Shown: one piece after another, positions 57,181 to 64,000 of the stretch | Position numbering within the stretch: the stretch's first letter is position 1 | Layout: every line of letters starts with the position of its first letter | NCBI RefSeq assembly: GCF_019469425.1 | Contig: NZ_CP048272.1 | Location: 930,001 to 994,000 of the forward strand | Direction: 5' to 3' | Source: Bifidobacterium asteroides | GTDB taxonomy: Bacteria > Actinomycetota > Actinomycetes > Actinomycetales > Bifidobacteriaceae | DNA: 64,000 bases | Position numbers and translations under genes: made by a program | The notes under the pieces: model-generated | The model's database searches: none | Told to the model about the DNA's origin: nothing | The model's input: only the letters and a program-made list of their open reading frames with translations

Positions 57181-58485
57181 ATGAGTGAAAGCGGGAACTC
57201 CCATCGTCAGGATGTGCTCGATCGGGTCTGCGCCATGGCCGATGTGGCGGCTGCTGCACAGGCAGGTCTGGCAGGCATGACTGGCCAGGCCAGGAATGCA
57301 CTCTTGCTGGCCTTGGCTGATGCGCTGATCGATCAGGCCGATCAGATTGCCGCAGTCAATGAGCAGGACTGCGCCCAGGCTTTTGAAGAAGGAATGAGTG
57401 CCGGTCTGATTGACCGTCTGCGCTTGGACAAGGTTCGTATCGCGGATGCCGCCCGGGGCGTGCGCATGGTGGCCGGGCTGCCTGATCCCCTGGGCGAGGT
57501 GGTTCGCGGCCATGACATGCCCAACGGCATGCGGCTCAATCAGGTGCGGGTTCCCTTGGGCGTGGTGGCCATGATTTATGAGGCTCGGCCCAATGTCACC
57601 ATCGATGTGGTGGCCCTCTGCCTCAAGTCCGGCAATGCGGCCCTCCTGCGAGGGGGCCACGCAGCCGAGCGGACCAATCGCGCCTTAGTGGAGCTGATAG
57701 GCGGGGTGCTTCGTGAGCAAGGGTTGGATCCAGCTCTGGTGGCTTCCGTGGACCGATACGGTCGCGAAGGGGCCCAAGCTCTGATGAAGGCACGCGGCCA
57801 TATCGATCTGCTGGTGCCCAGGGGTGGCCGAGGGCTGATCCGCAGCGTAATTGAGCAGGCCACTGTGCCCACCATCGAGACTGGGGCTGGCAATGTCCAT
57901 ATTTACGTGGACCGCTCGGTGGACATGGATCAGGCCATTCCCATCATCGTCAACGCCAAGACCCAGCGGGTGGGCGTCTGTAACGCTGCCGAAAAACTGA
58001 TCGTCCACCGGGATGCGGCCGCTGAATTCCTGCCACGTGTGGCCCAAGCGCTGACCCAGGCCCAGGTCGAGTTGCACCTAGACGCGGTCTCCATGGACAT
58101 CCTGGCCGGGCATGATCTGCCTGAAGAACTGCTGGTTTGTGCAGAAGCGGAAGACTGGGACCGTGAGTATCTGGACTTGAAGATGGGGGTGCGCGTGGTG
58201 GACTCCATGGACCAGGCCATCGAGCACATCAACCGTCACTCCACCGGCCATACCGAGGCCATCCTGGCCCGGGACTACGAGGCCGTGGAGGAGTTCTCCC
58301 GCCGGGTGGATTCGGCCGTGATCATGGTCAATGCCTCAACGCGATTCACTGATGGCGGCATGTTCGGCATGGGCGCTGAGCTGGGTATCTCCACCCAGAA
58401 GCTTCATGCTCGCGGACCCATGGGTCTGCAGGAGCTGACCACCACCAAATGGATCGGCTACGGCAGGGGGCAGGTGAGGCCGTGA
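57181..58485 (+). CDS. proA: Gamma-glutamyl phosphate reductase
   Basis: A 434-residue NADPH-dependent aldehyde dehydrogenase-type enzyme giving glutamate-5-semialdehyde, step two of proline synthesis. The catalytic Cys is in [43 protein letters not shown] and STRFTDGG...[19 protein letters not shown] are diagnostic. The ATG at 57181 has GAAAGGA upstream. An ATG at 57139 next to a TACAGAAT box could be a leaderless alternative. The next gene starts inside its stop (GTGA). Confidence 0.95.
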   Translation: MSESGNSHRQDVLDRVCAMADVAAAAQAGLAGMTGQARNALLLALADALIDQADQIAAVNEQDCAQAFEEGMSAGLIDRLRLDKVRIADAARGVRMVAGLPDPLGEVVRGHDMPNGMRLNQVRVPLGVVAMIYEARPNVTIDVVALCLKSGNAALLRGGHAAERTNRALVELIGGVLREQGLDPALVASVDRYGREGAQALMKARGHIDLLVPRGGRGLIRSVIEQATVPTIETGAGNVHIYVDRSVDMDQAIPIIVNAKTQRVGVCNAAEKLIVHRDAAAEFLPRVAQALTQAQVELHLDAVSMDILAGHDLPEELLVCAEAEDWDREYLDLKMGVRVVDSMDQAIEHINRHSTGHTEAILARDYEAVEEFSRRVDSAVIMVNASTRFTDGGMFGMGAELGISTQKLHARGPMGLQELTTTKWIGYGRGQVRP

Positions 58486-59039
58486 ACGAGAAGATTGAAG
58501 AGCTTTTCCAGCGCGAGCACGACAATCCGCGCATCTGGCTGAGGGTGGCTTCAGAGCGGCTGAGCCTGTTGCGGTACGTCTTTCTGGTCCAAATCGAGGA
58601 CGGCATCCCGGATGCAGACCAGCGCTCCTGCCTGGAGTACGCCGATGCGGTCCTGATTGGATGGCCTGACGAACACGCCGATGATGTGTACGACCTGGAC
58701 CAGGACCAGCTTAATCAGGTCAGGCACGAGATCACCGTCATGGAGGAGCGGGTGCCGGTCTTCCGAAAACAGGAACAGGAGGGTCGCATCGCTGACCTGT
58801 CTGATTCATTGGTAGCTATCACCGGTTGTGTGGCCCAGGTCCGCCGGGCTTATCAGCCGGGCTTCCCCCTGCCCACCTACTCCGAGATTCGTCGCGTGGT
58901 CCAGGAGGAGTGGAATGCCGACATGGAGCGGATCGATCCTGACCGGGTCAACCCCAGCGCCGAGCAGATGCGTCAAGAGGTCGAGTCGGAGAACCAGGAG
59001 AACGCCTCGGAAGCCAGACGGGAGGGCGAGCAGGGGTGA
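58482..59039 (+). CDS. Uncharacterised protein between proA and nadD
   Basis: A 185-residue soluble, acidic protein that I do not recognise. The first half carries aromatic and acidic segments ([37 protein letters not shown]); the last 45 residues are Glu/Gln-rich and probably disordered. There are no membrane segments or cofactor motifs. It starts at a GTG overlapping the proA stop and its stop overlaps the nadD start (GTGA), so it is tightly coupled to both. It may be a bifidobacterial family protein. Confidence 0.7.
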   Translation: MNEKIEELFQREHDNPRIWLRVASERLSLLRYVFLVQIEDGIPDADQRSCLEYADAVLIGWPDEHADDVYDLDQDQLNQVRHEITVMEERVPVFRKQEQEGRIADLSDSLVAITGCVAQVRRAYQPGFPLPTYSEIRRVVQEEWNADMERIDPDRVNPSAEQMRQEVESENQENASEARREGEQG

Positions 59040-59725
59040 ACCGGATGATGTCTGAGCTGTCCAAGAAGGGAGAATCTGGGCAGGAGCCATCAGATATTGA
59101 CGAGGCCTGTAGGCCTGCCTACCATAACCGTCGGCCCCGGGTGGGGATCATGGGCGGCACCTTCGACCCCATTCACAATGGCCACTTGGTGGCTGCCTCG
59201 GAGGTGGCCTGGGTCTACGACCTGGATGAGGTCATCTTTGTGCCCACCGGCCGCCCGGCCTTCAAACTGAACAAGATGGTGACCAATGCCGAGGACCGCT
59301 ATCTGATGACCGTGATTGCCACGGCCTCAAACCCCAAGTTCACGGTCTCCCGGGTGGATATCGAGCGTCCTGGCATCACCTATACCGTGGACACCTTACG
59401 CGACATCAAGCGGATGCGCCCCGACAGCGACCTCTTCTTCATCACCGGGGCGGATGCCGTGGCCGAAATCATGCGCTGGAAGGATGCCAACCGGATGTGG
59501 GATCTGGCCAGGTTCGTGGCCGTCTCCCGACCAGGTTATTCCTCTAGCCTGGACGACCTCCAGGTGCCCGCCCAGCGGGTGGATACCCTGGAGATACCGG
59601 CCCTGTCCATCTCGTCCACGGACGTGCGCCGTCGTTCGGCCCGGGGCATGCCGGTCTGGTACCTGGTCCCGGACGGGGTGGTGCAGTACATCAAGAAGCA
59701 TGGGCTCTACGGTTCGGCTTCCTGA
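59036..59725 (+). CDS. nadD: Nicotinate-nucleotide adenylyltransferase
   Basis: A 229-residue nucleotidyltransferase making deamido-NAD from nicotinate mononucleotide and ATP. The signature [17 protein letters not shown] (HxGH) is near residue 40 and ISSTDVRRR near the end is the second motif. About 35 N-terminal residues precede the fold. The start is the GTG overlapping the previous stop or ATGs at 59045/59048. Its product is the substrate of the NadE encoded at 37-39 kb. Confidence 0.94.
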   Translation: MNRMMSELSKKGESGQEPSDIDEACRPAYHNRRPRVGIMGGTFDPIHNGHLVAASEVAWVYDLDEVIFVPTGRPAFKLNKMVTNAEDRYLMTVIATASNPKFTVSRVDIERPGITYTVDTLRDIKRMRPDSDLFFITGADAVAEIMRWKDANRMWDLARFVAVSRPGYSSSLDDLQVPAQRVDTLEIPALSISSTDVRRRSARGMPVWYLVPDGVVQYIKKHGLYGSAS

Positions 59726-59827
59726 GCCTCGCATACCGTCGGACTCGCCAACACGGACTGCCCTGCTGTGTCAGCGCGCGCCATTATTATGGAGGCTGTC
59801 CGCTTCAGCGAAACAACGTTTGGAGAT

Positions 59828-60844
59828 ATGGTGAGCGCGATACTCAAAGGCAGACCAGGGAAAAATCTCATACTTGTCACAGGCCGGACCCATCCCAGAC
59901 TCGCGGCGGACGTGGCCGATCAACTCGGCATTGACGTCCTGGAGACGACAGCATACGATTTTGCCAACGGCGAGATGTATGTGCGTTATACGGAGTCGGT
60001 GCGTGGAGCAGATGTCTTCGTTTTGCAGACCCACTCTGACCCGGTCAACAAGTCCATCATGGAACAGCTGATCATGATTGACGCCCTCAAGAGGGCCTCG
60101 GCGCGATCCATCACGGCAGTTTGCCCGCTTCTGGGCTACTCCCGTCAGGACAAGAAGCATCTGGGTCGCGAGCCCATTTCCTGCCGGCTCATGTTCGACC
60201 TGCTCAAGGCGGCCGGCGCGGACCGGATCATGTCGGTAGATCTGCACGCCGCCCAGTCCCAGGGCTTCTTCGACGGGCCTGTGGACCATCTGATCGCCAT
60301 GCCTGTGCTGGTGGATTATGTGCGTGACAGGATGGACCTGTCCAAGGTGGCCGTGGTCTCGCCTGATGCCGGCCGCATCCGGGTGGCCGAGCAGTGGGCC
60401 CAGCGCCTGGGAGGCGTGCCCCTGGCCTTCATTCATAAGACTCGTGACATCACCCAGCCCAACAAGGCAGTGGCCCACCGGGTGGTCGGCGACGTGCGTG
60501 GCCTGGACTGTGTGCTGGTGGACGACCTGATCGACACCGGCGGCACCATCGCCGAGGCCTGCAACGTGCTGGATGAGGCTGGCGCCAACTCCATTACCAT
60601 CGTGGCCACCCATGGCGTCATGTCCGGTCCTGCTGTGAAACGGCTCAAGTCCTGCAAGGCCAAGGAGGTCATTCTGACCGACACGGTTCCCATTCCCCAG
60701 GAGAAGCGTTGGGATGGCCTGACCGTCCTGTCCATCGCGCCCCTGCTGGCCTCGGCCATCAAAGCGGTCTTCGAGGACGGCTCGGTGGCCCGGCTCTTCG
60801 ACACCTACCCGGCCCATCATGGCCAGGGCTTCCTCTTCGCTTAA
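59828..60844 (+). CDS. prs: Ribose-phosphate pyrophosphokinase
   Basis: A 338-residue enzyme making PRPP from ribose 5-phosphate and ATP for nucleotide, histidine and NAD synthesis. VCPLLGYSRQDKKHLGREPISCRLM and the PRPP-binding loop VLVDDLIDTGGTIAEA are diagnostic, together with SVDLHAAQSQGFF. The ATG at 59828 has TTTGGAG before it; an upstream frame from 59768 is less likely. tRNA-Gln follows 82 bases later. Confidence 0.95.
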   Translation: MVSAILKGRPGKNLILVTGRTHPRLAADVADQLGIDVLETTAYDFANGEMYVRYTESVRGADVFVLQTHSDPVNKSIMEQLIMIDALKRASARSITAVCPLLGYSRQDKKHLGREPISCRLMFDLLKAAGADRIMSVDLHAAQSQGFFDGPVDHLIAMPVLVDYVRDRMDLSKVAVVSPDAGRIRVAEQWAQRLGGVPLAFIHKTRDITQPNKAVAHRVVGDVRGLDCVLVDDLIDTGGTIAEACNVLDEAGANSITIVATHGVMSGPAVKRLKSCKAKEVILTDTVPIPQEKRWDGLTVLSIAPLLASAIKAVFEDGSVARLFDTYPAHHGQGFLFA

Positions 60845-60886
60845 AGCCCTGGCCGCGCGGCATGGCGTGGCGTAATCGTCCGGCTG

Positions 60887-60895
60887 TGGCATAAT
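60887..60895 (+). promoter_or_regulatory. Likely extended -10 box of tRNA-Gln
   Basis: TGGCATAAT differs from the extended -10 consensus at one base and lies 32 bases before the tRNA. Confidence 0.5.
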
Positions 60896-60926
60896 GAACC
60901 TGGCGGTGCCTGAAGGGTTCCGCCTT

Positions 60927-60997
60927 TCCCCCATGGTGTAAAGGCAGCACACGGGTCTTTGGAACCCTTAGTCTTGGTTCGAATCCAGGTGGGGGAG
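60927..60997 (+). tRNA. tRNA-Gln (anticodon TTG)
   Basis: A complete cloverleaf: 7-bp acceptor stem TCCCCCA/TGGGGGA, a D-arm GTGT/GCAC, anticodon stem GGGT/ACCC enclosing the loop CTTTGGA (anticodon TTG), and T-arm CTTGG-TTCGAAT-CCAGG. A G discriminator follows and CCA is not encoded. It sits between prs and the HAD gene. Confidence 0.95.
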
Positions 60998-61064
60998 CTT
61001 ACGCTCGCCGATTCCGGTCGGAGACGGCCTCCTTGGGGTCGGTGACCAACCGAAAGGAACTGTC

Positions 61065-61862
61065 TTGGCAGTCAAGAAGATCGAAACCTGGCTCACCGAC
61101 ATGGACGGCGTGCTGGTGCACGAGAACACGGCCCTGCCCGGCGCTGCCGAATTCATCGACACCCTCAAGCGCAACAACCGCCAGTATTTGGTGCTGACCA
61201 ACAATCCTATCTATACCCCTCGTGACCTTTCGGCCCGGCTTGGTCGTTCGGGCATCGACGTGCCTGAGGATCGGATCTGGACCTCGGCCCTGGCCACCGC
61301 CGACTTCGTATCCCGGACCATGCCGCGGGGATCGGCCTATGTGATCGGCGAGGCCGGGCTGACAACGGCCCTGCACGAGGCTGGGTTCATCCTTTCCGAC
61401 ATCAACCCGGACTATGTGATCCTGGGCGAGACTCGGACCTACTCCTTTGAGTCCATCACCACAGCCATCCGCTTGATTCTGGGCGGCGCCCGCTTCATCT
61501 GCACCAACCCGGACGCCACCGGCCCCAGCGAGAACGGCGTCTTGCCGGCAGCCGGCGCTGTGGCGGCCCTGGTGACCAAGGCCACCAATCGGGAACCATA
61601 CTTTGTGGGCAAGCCCAATCCCATCATGTTCCGCACTGCCCTGAACAGGGTGGGCGGCCACTCCGAGACAACGGCCATGATCGGCGACCGGATGGACACC
61701 GACGTGGTTGCCGGAGTCGAGGCCGGCCTGAACACCTTTTTGGTGCTGACCGGCATCACCACACGACCCGAGGTGGAAACCTTCCCCTACCGCCCTGACC
61801 AGGTGGTGGACTCCATTAAGGACCTGATCGACATCGCTGAGAGCGGGGTGGTGGAGTTTTGA
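61065..61862 (+). CDS. HAD family hydrolase (NagD-like)
   Basis: A 265-residue HAD subfamily IIA phosphatase. Motif I is TDMDGVLVHEN near residue 11, motif II is in YLVLTNNPIYTPRDL, motif III Lys is in VGKPNPIMF, and motif IV is MIGDRMDTDVVAGVEAG. The cap and length fit NagD-type phosphatases acting on nucleoside or sugar phosphates; the substrate is not known. It starts at TTG with GAAAGGAA upstream. Its stop overlaps the glmU start. Confidence 0.88.
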   Translation: MAVKKIETWLTDMDGVLVHENTALPGAAEFIDTLKRNNRQYLVLTNNPIYTPRDLSARLGRSGIDVPEDRIWTSALATADFVSRTMPRGSAYVIGEAGLTTALHEAGFILSDINPDYVILGETRTYSFESITTAIRLILGGARFICTNPDATGPSENGVLPAAGAVAALVTKATNREPYFVGKPNPIMFRTALNRVGGHSETTAMIGDRMDTDVVAGVEAGLNTFLVLTGITTRPEVETFPYRPDQVVDSIKDLIDIAESGVVEF

Positions 61863-63253
61863 GCGGCGGGCAGACGCTGACCGCTGGCATCATTCTGGCC
61901 GCGGGCGAGGGCACTCGCATGCGCTCCGCCCACCCCAAGGTCCTGCATACCTTGGCTGGCAAGACCTTCCTGCAGAGGGTCATGACTTCGGTGACTGCCC
62001 TGAATCCAGGTTTGACGGCCGTGGTGGTTCATCATCAGGCCGACCTGGTGGCGCAGGCCGCACGGTCCTACGATCCCCAGGTGCGCATCGTACGTCAGGA
62101 CAGCCGACCGGGCACGGGACGTGCGGTCCAGTGCGCCGTAGACCAGCTGGATGGGGAGCTCCGGCACGACGGCCAGGTGCTGATCGTCGCCTCAGACATG
62201 CCCCTGCTTGATGCGGACACACTGCACAGCCTGCTCGACAACCATGTCAGCTCCGGCGACGGGGCTACGGTGCTGACGGTCAACCTGGATGACCCCACTG
62301 GATACGGCCGCATCATCCGTGACCAGGATGGACGGGTCTTGCGCATCGTCGAACAGCGGGACGCCACCGGTACAGAGCTGGCCGTCACGGAGGTCAACAC
62401 CTCCGTTTACGTCTTCGAGGCGGACCTGCTGCGACAGGCGGTCCGCGGCCTGGATGACAGCAACGCCCAGGGGGAGTTCTATCTGACCGATGCCCTAGAG
62501 ACGGCACGCCGCCTAGGCAGGGTCGGGGCTTTCGCTGCGCCTGATCCGCTCAAGGTCGAAGGCGTCAACGACAGGATCCAGTTGGCTGATCTGGCCAAGG
62601 CTCACAACCTGCGGGTCTGCCAAGAGTTCATGCGCCAGGGGGTGACCATCCTGGATCCGTCCACCACCTGGATCGAGGACGATGTGGTTATCCAGCAGGA
62701 TGCCGTCATCATGCCCGGCTGCTTCCTGCAGGGTCATACCGAGGTCGCCTCGGATGCGGTCATCGGGCCCTATACCACCCTGATTGACGCCATTGTCGAG
62801 CCGCAGGCCAAGGTGGAACGTTCCCGTGTGCAGGAAACCCGGATCGGAGCTCGGGCGAATATTGGTCCATGGACCTATCTGCGGGCTGGCAACGTCCTTG
62901 CTGAGGACACTAAGGCCGGGGCTTTCGTGGAGATGAAGAAGGCCACCATCGACCACGGGACCAAGGTGCCTCACCTTTCCTATGTGGGGGATGCTCATAT
63001 AGGTCACGACAGCAACCTAGGAGGCGGATCCATCACGGCCAACTACGACGGCGTGCACAAGAACCGCACTGAGATCGGGTCGGAAGTGCATGTGGGCGCG
63101 GGAAACCTCTTCGTAGCACCTGTCCAGGTGGGCGACGGAGTCACCACCGGAGCAGGATCGGTCATCCGCCATCCGGTTGAGGACGGGGCCATGGTCTATT
63201 CCACCAATGACCAGCATCAGGTTCCGGAATGGAAGCCCGCTTGGGAGCGGTAA
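61859..63253 (+). CDS. glmU: Bifunctional UDP-GlcNAc pyrophosphorylase/glucosamine-1-P acetyltransferase
   Basis: A 464-residue enzyme making UDP-N-acetylglucosamine for peptidoglycan. The uridyltransferase motif LAAGEGTRMRSAHPKVLH is at the N-terminus. The C-terminal half is a left-handed beta-helix with hexapeptide repeats (from about residue 255), including the acetyltransferase segment HLSYVGDAHIG and GGGSITANYDG. The start is a TTG overlapping the preceding TGA. Confidence 0.95.
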   Translation: MSGGQTLTAGIILAAGEGTRMRSAHPKVLHTLAGKTFLQRVMTSVTALNPGLTAVVVHHQADLVAQAARSYDPQVRIVRQDSRPGTGRAVQCAVDQLDGELRHDGQVLIVASDMPLLDADTLHSLLDNHVSSGDGATVLTVNLDDPTGYGRIIRDQDGRVLRIVEQRDATGTELAVTEVNTSVYVFEADLLRQAVRGLDDSNAQGEFYLTDALETARRLGRVGAFAAPDPLKVEGVNDRIQLADLAKAHNLRVCQEFMRQGVTILDPSTTWIEDDVVIQQDAVIMPGCFLQGHTEVASDAVIGPYTTLIDAIVEPQAKVERSRVQETRIGARANIGPWTYLRAGNVLAEDTKAGAFVEMKKATIDHGTKVPHLSYVGDAHIGHDSNLGGGSITANYDGVHKNRTEIGSEVHVGAGNLFVAPVQVGDGVTTGAGSVIRHPVEDGAMVYSTNDQHQVPEWKPAWER

Positions 63254-63294
63254 CCATGACAGCATCTGTTTCACAAGAAGGAAAGGCGTGACAA

Positions 63295-63771
63295 GTGCCA
63301 GCATTGCAGGAATCCATTGACGCGGTCCGGGTGGCCGCTCGGGCTGCCAATGATGTCAAGGCCATGGACATCATGGCCTTCGACGTCTCCCAGCCCATCG
63401 CCATCACCGACATCTTCATGGTGGCCACCGGCAGCAACGAACGTCAGGTCCTGGCCATCGCCGAGGAGGTGGAGAAGCAGCTCCACCTGCAGAAGAACCT
63501 GGATCCGCGCTCGCGGGAGGGCGTCCAGGAGGCCCAGTGGGTTCTGTTGGACTACGGTGACTTCGTCATCCACATCATGCACAAACAGGCCCGGGCTTAC
63601 TACGACCTGGAACGGCTCTGGAAGGACTGTCCCCAGGTGGACCTACAGCTGGAGCACCCCCTCACCCTTGCTGATGATGACCCGGACGGCCAGCTGGCCT
63701 CCAAGGCGGATGATCTGAACGCGGATGATCTGCGCAGCCGTTTCGCTGATCCTGAGGAAAGCCATGACTGA
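63295..63771 (+). CDS. rsfS: Ribosomal silencing factor RsfS
   Basis: A 158-residue Iojap/RsfS protein that binds L14 of the large ribosomal subunit and blocks subunit joining. The core has FMVATGSNERQVLAIAEEVEKQ and GVQEAQWVLLDYGDFVIHIMHKQARAYYDLERLW. The start is a GTG with GAAGGAAAGG upstream. It overlaps the next gene by eight bases. Confidence 0.93.
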   Translation: MPALQESIDAVRVAARAANDVKAMDIMAFDVSQPIAITDIFMVATGSNERQVLAIAEEVEKQLHLQKNLDPRSREGVQEAQWVLLDYGDFVIHIMHKQARAYYDLERLWKDCPQVDLQLEHPLTLADDDPDGQLASKADDLNADDLRSRFADPEESHD

Positions 63772-64000
63772 TTCGGCTACCGCCGTTGAGGATGGACGGC
63801 ATGTACGCTCCATGACCGTGGTTCGCCATGGGCAGACCTCATACAATGCAGGGCATCGGATGCAGGGTCAAATCGACATCCCCCTCAACAGCGTTGGCCG
63901 CTGGCAGGCGGAGAGGACAGCCGAGGAGCTTCGCGCTGAATACGTGGACGGCGCACCCCAAGACCGTCAACTGCTGGTGGTCTCCTCTGACCTGGGTCGG
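63764..64000 (+). CDS. Histidine phosphatase family protein (partial, cut by window end)
   Basis: The first 79 residues are visible. MTVVRHGQTSYNAGHRMQG carries the RHG phosphohistidine motif of the phosphoglycerate mutase-like family. The start at 63764 overlaps the rsfS stop. rsfS followed by a histidine phosphatase gene is a common actinobacterial order. The rest lies outside the window, so substrate assignment is not possible. Confidence 0.88.
   Translation, partial: MTDSATAVEDGRHVRSMTVVRHGQTSYNAGHRMQGQIDIPLNSVGRWQAERTAEELRAEYVDGAPQDRQLLVVSSDLGR

Noticed and set aside
59771-60952. 393-residue antisense frame over prs
   Set aside because: It runs into the tRNA region and is the complement of a conserved gene.
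1-64000. CRISPR arrays, prophage, insertion sequences or rRNA
   Set aside because: No repeat-spacer pattern, no transposase or integrase gene, and no rRNA sequence were seen in either strand.

Overview
The window looks like an ordinary chromosomal stretch of a high-GC, Gram-positive actinobacterium, most likely a Bifidobacterium. Pointers are the actinobacterial marker genes (SepH, a DUF4193 protein, a DUF3516 helicase, twin clpP genes followed by clpX, a gluABCD-type uptake operon), a pyruvate formate-lyase with its activase (strictly fermentative metabolism), and the codon use. The species cannot be fixed from sequence reading alone. Almost all of it is housekeeping DNA. There is no phage, IS element, CRISPR array or rRNA operon. 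One tRNA gene (Gln, anticodon TTG) is present.

Layout: 1-7.7 kb, end of parE, a giant Lhr-type helicase, and convergent parC. 7.8-13.5 kb, a phosphodiesterase/phosphatase, divergent sepH, then DUF4193-dut-rel. 13.7-18.5 kb, a DUF349 protein divergent from hisS-aspS. 18.7-27.3 kb, two polar amino-acid ABC importers (a four-gene gluABCD-like operon, and an ATPase plus a fused binding-protein/permease) flanking a DUF3516 helicase. 27.5-35.3 kb, rarA, an MFS transporter convergent with a MarR regulator, an HAD phosphatase, then a leftward cluster of a Gfo/Idh/MocA oxidoreductase, an orphan Vsr endonuclease, a cyclophilin, YccF and a TetR regulator. 35.5-39.2 kb, a drug-type MFS pump divergent from tetR, then nadE and a small SPOR-like protein. 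39.4-44.4 kb, pflB-pflA, a patch of 16-bp periodic repeats, and rnase D. 44.4-51.5 kb, tig, clpP1, clpP2, clpX, nadK, recN. 51.9-54.0 kb, a YtrA-type GntR regulator with an ABC exporter. 54.0-64 kb, thrC, glyA, proA, an unknown gene, nadD, prs, tRNA-Gln, an HAD hydrolase, glmU, rsfS and the start of a histidine phosphatase.

Functionally the window covers DNA topology and repair (parE, parC, rarA, recN, vsr, Lhr), the stringent response (rel), protein quality control (tig, ClpXP), NAD(P) supply (nadE, nadK, nadD), PRPP, UDP-GlcNAc, proline, threonine and one-carbon metabolism, and mixed-acid fermentation. The most informative non-coding signals are a perfect palindrome over the -10 box of the efflux pump promoter, a CRP/GlxR-like site before pflB, a terminator between pflB and pflA, an inverted repeat at the ytrA-type promoter, and the 16-bp periodic array after pflA. 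I did not find a clear new multi-gene system; the candidates offered are regulatory or single-gene oddities.
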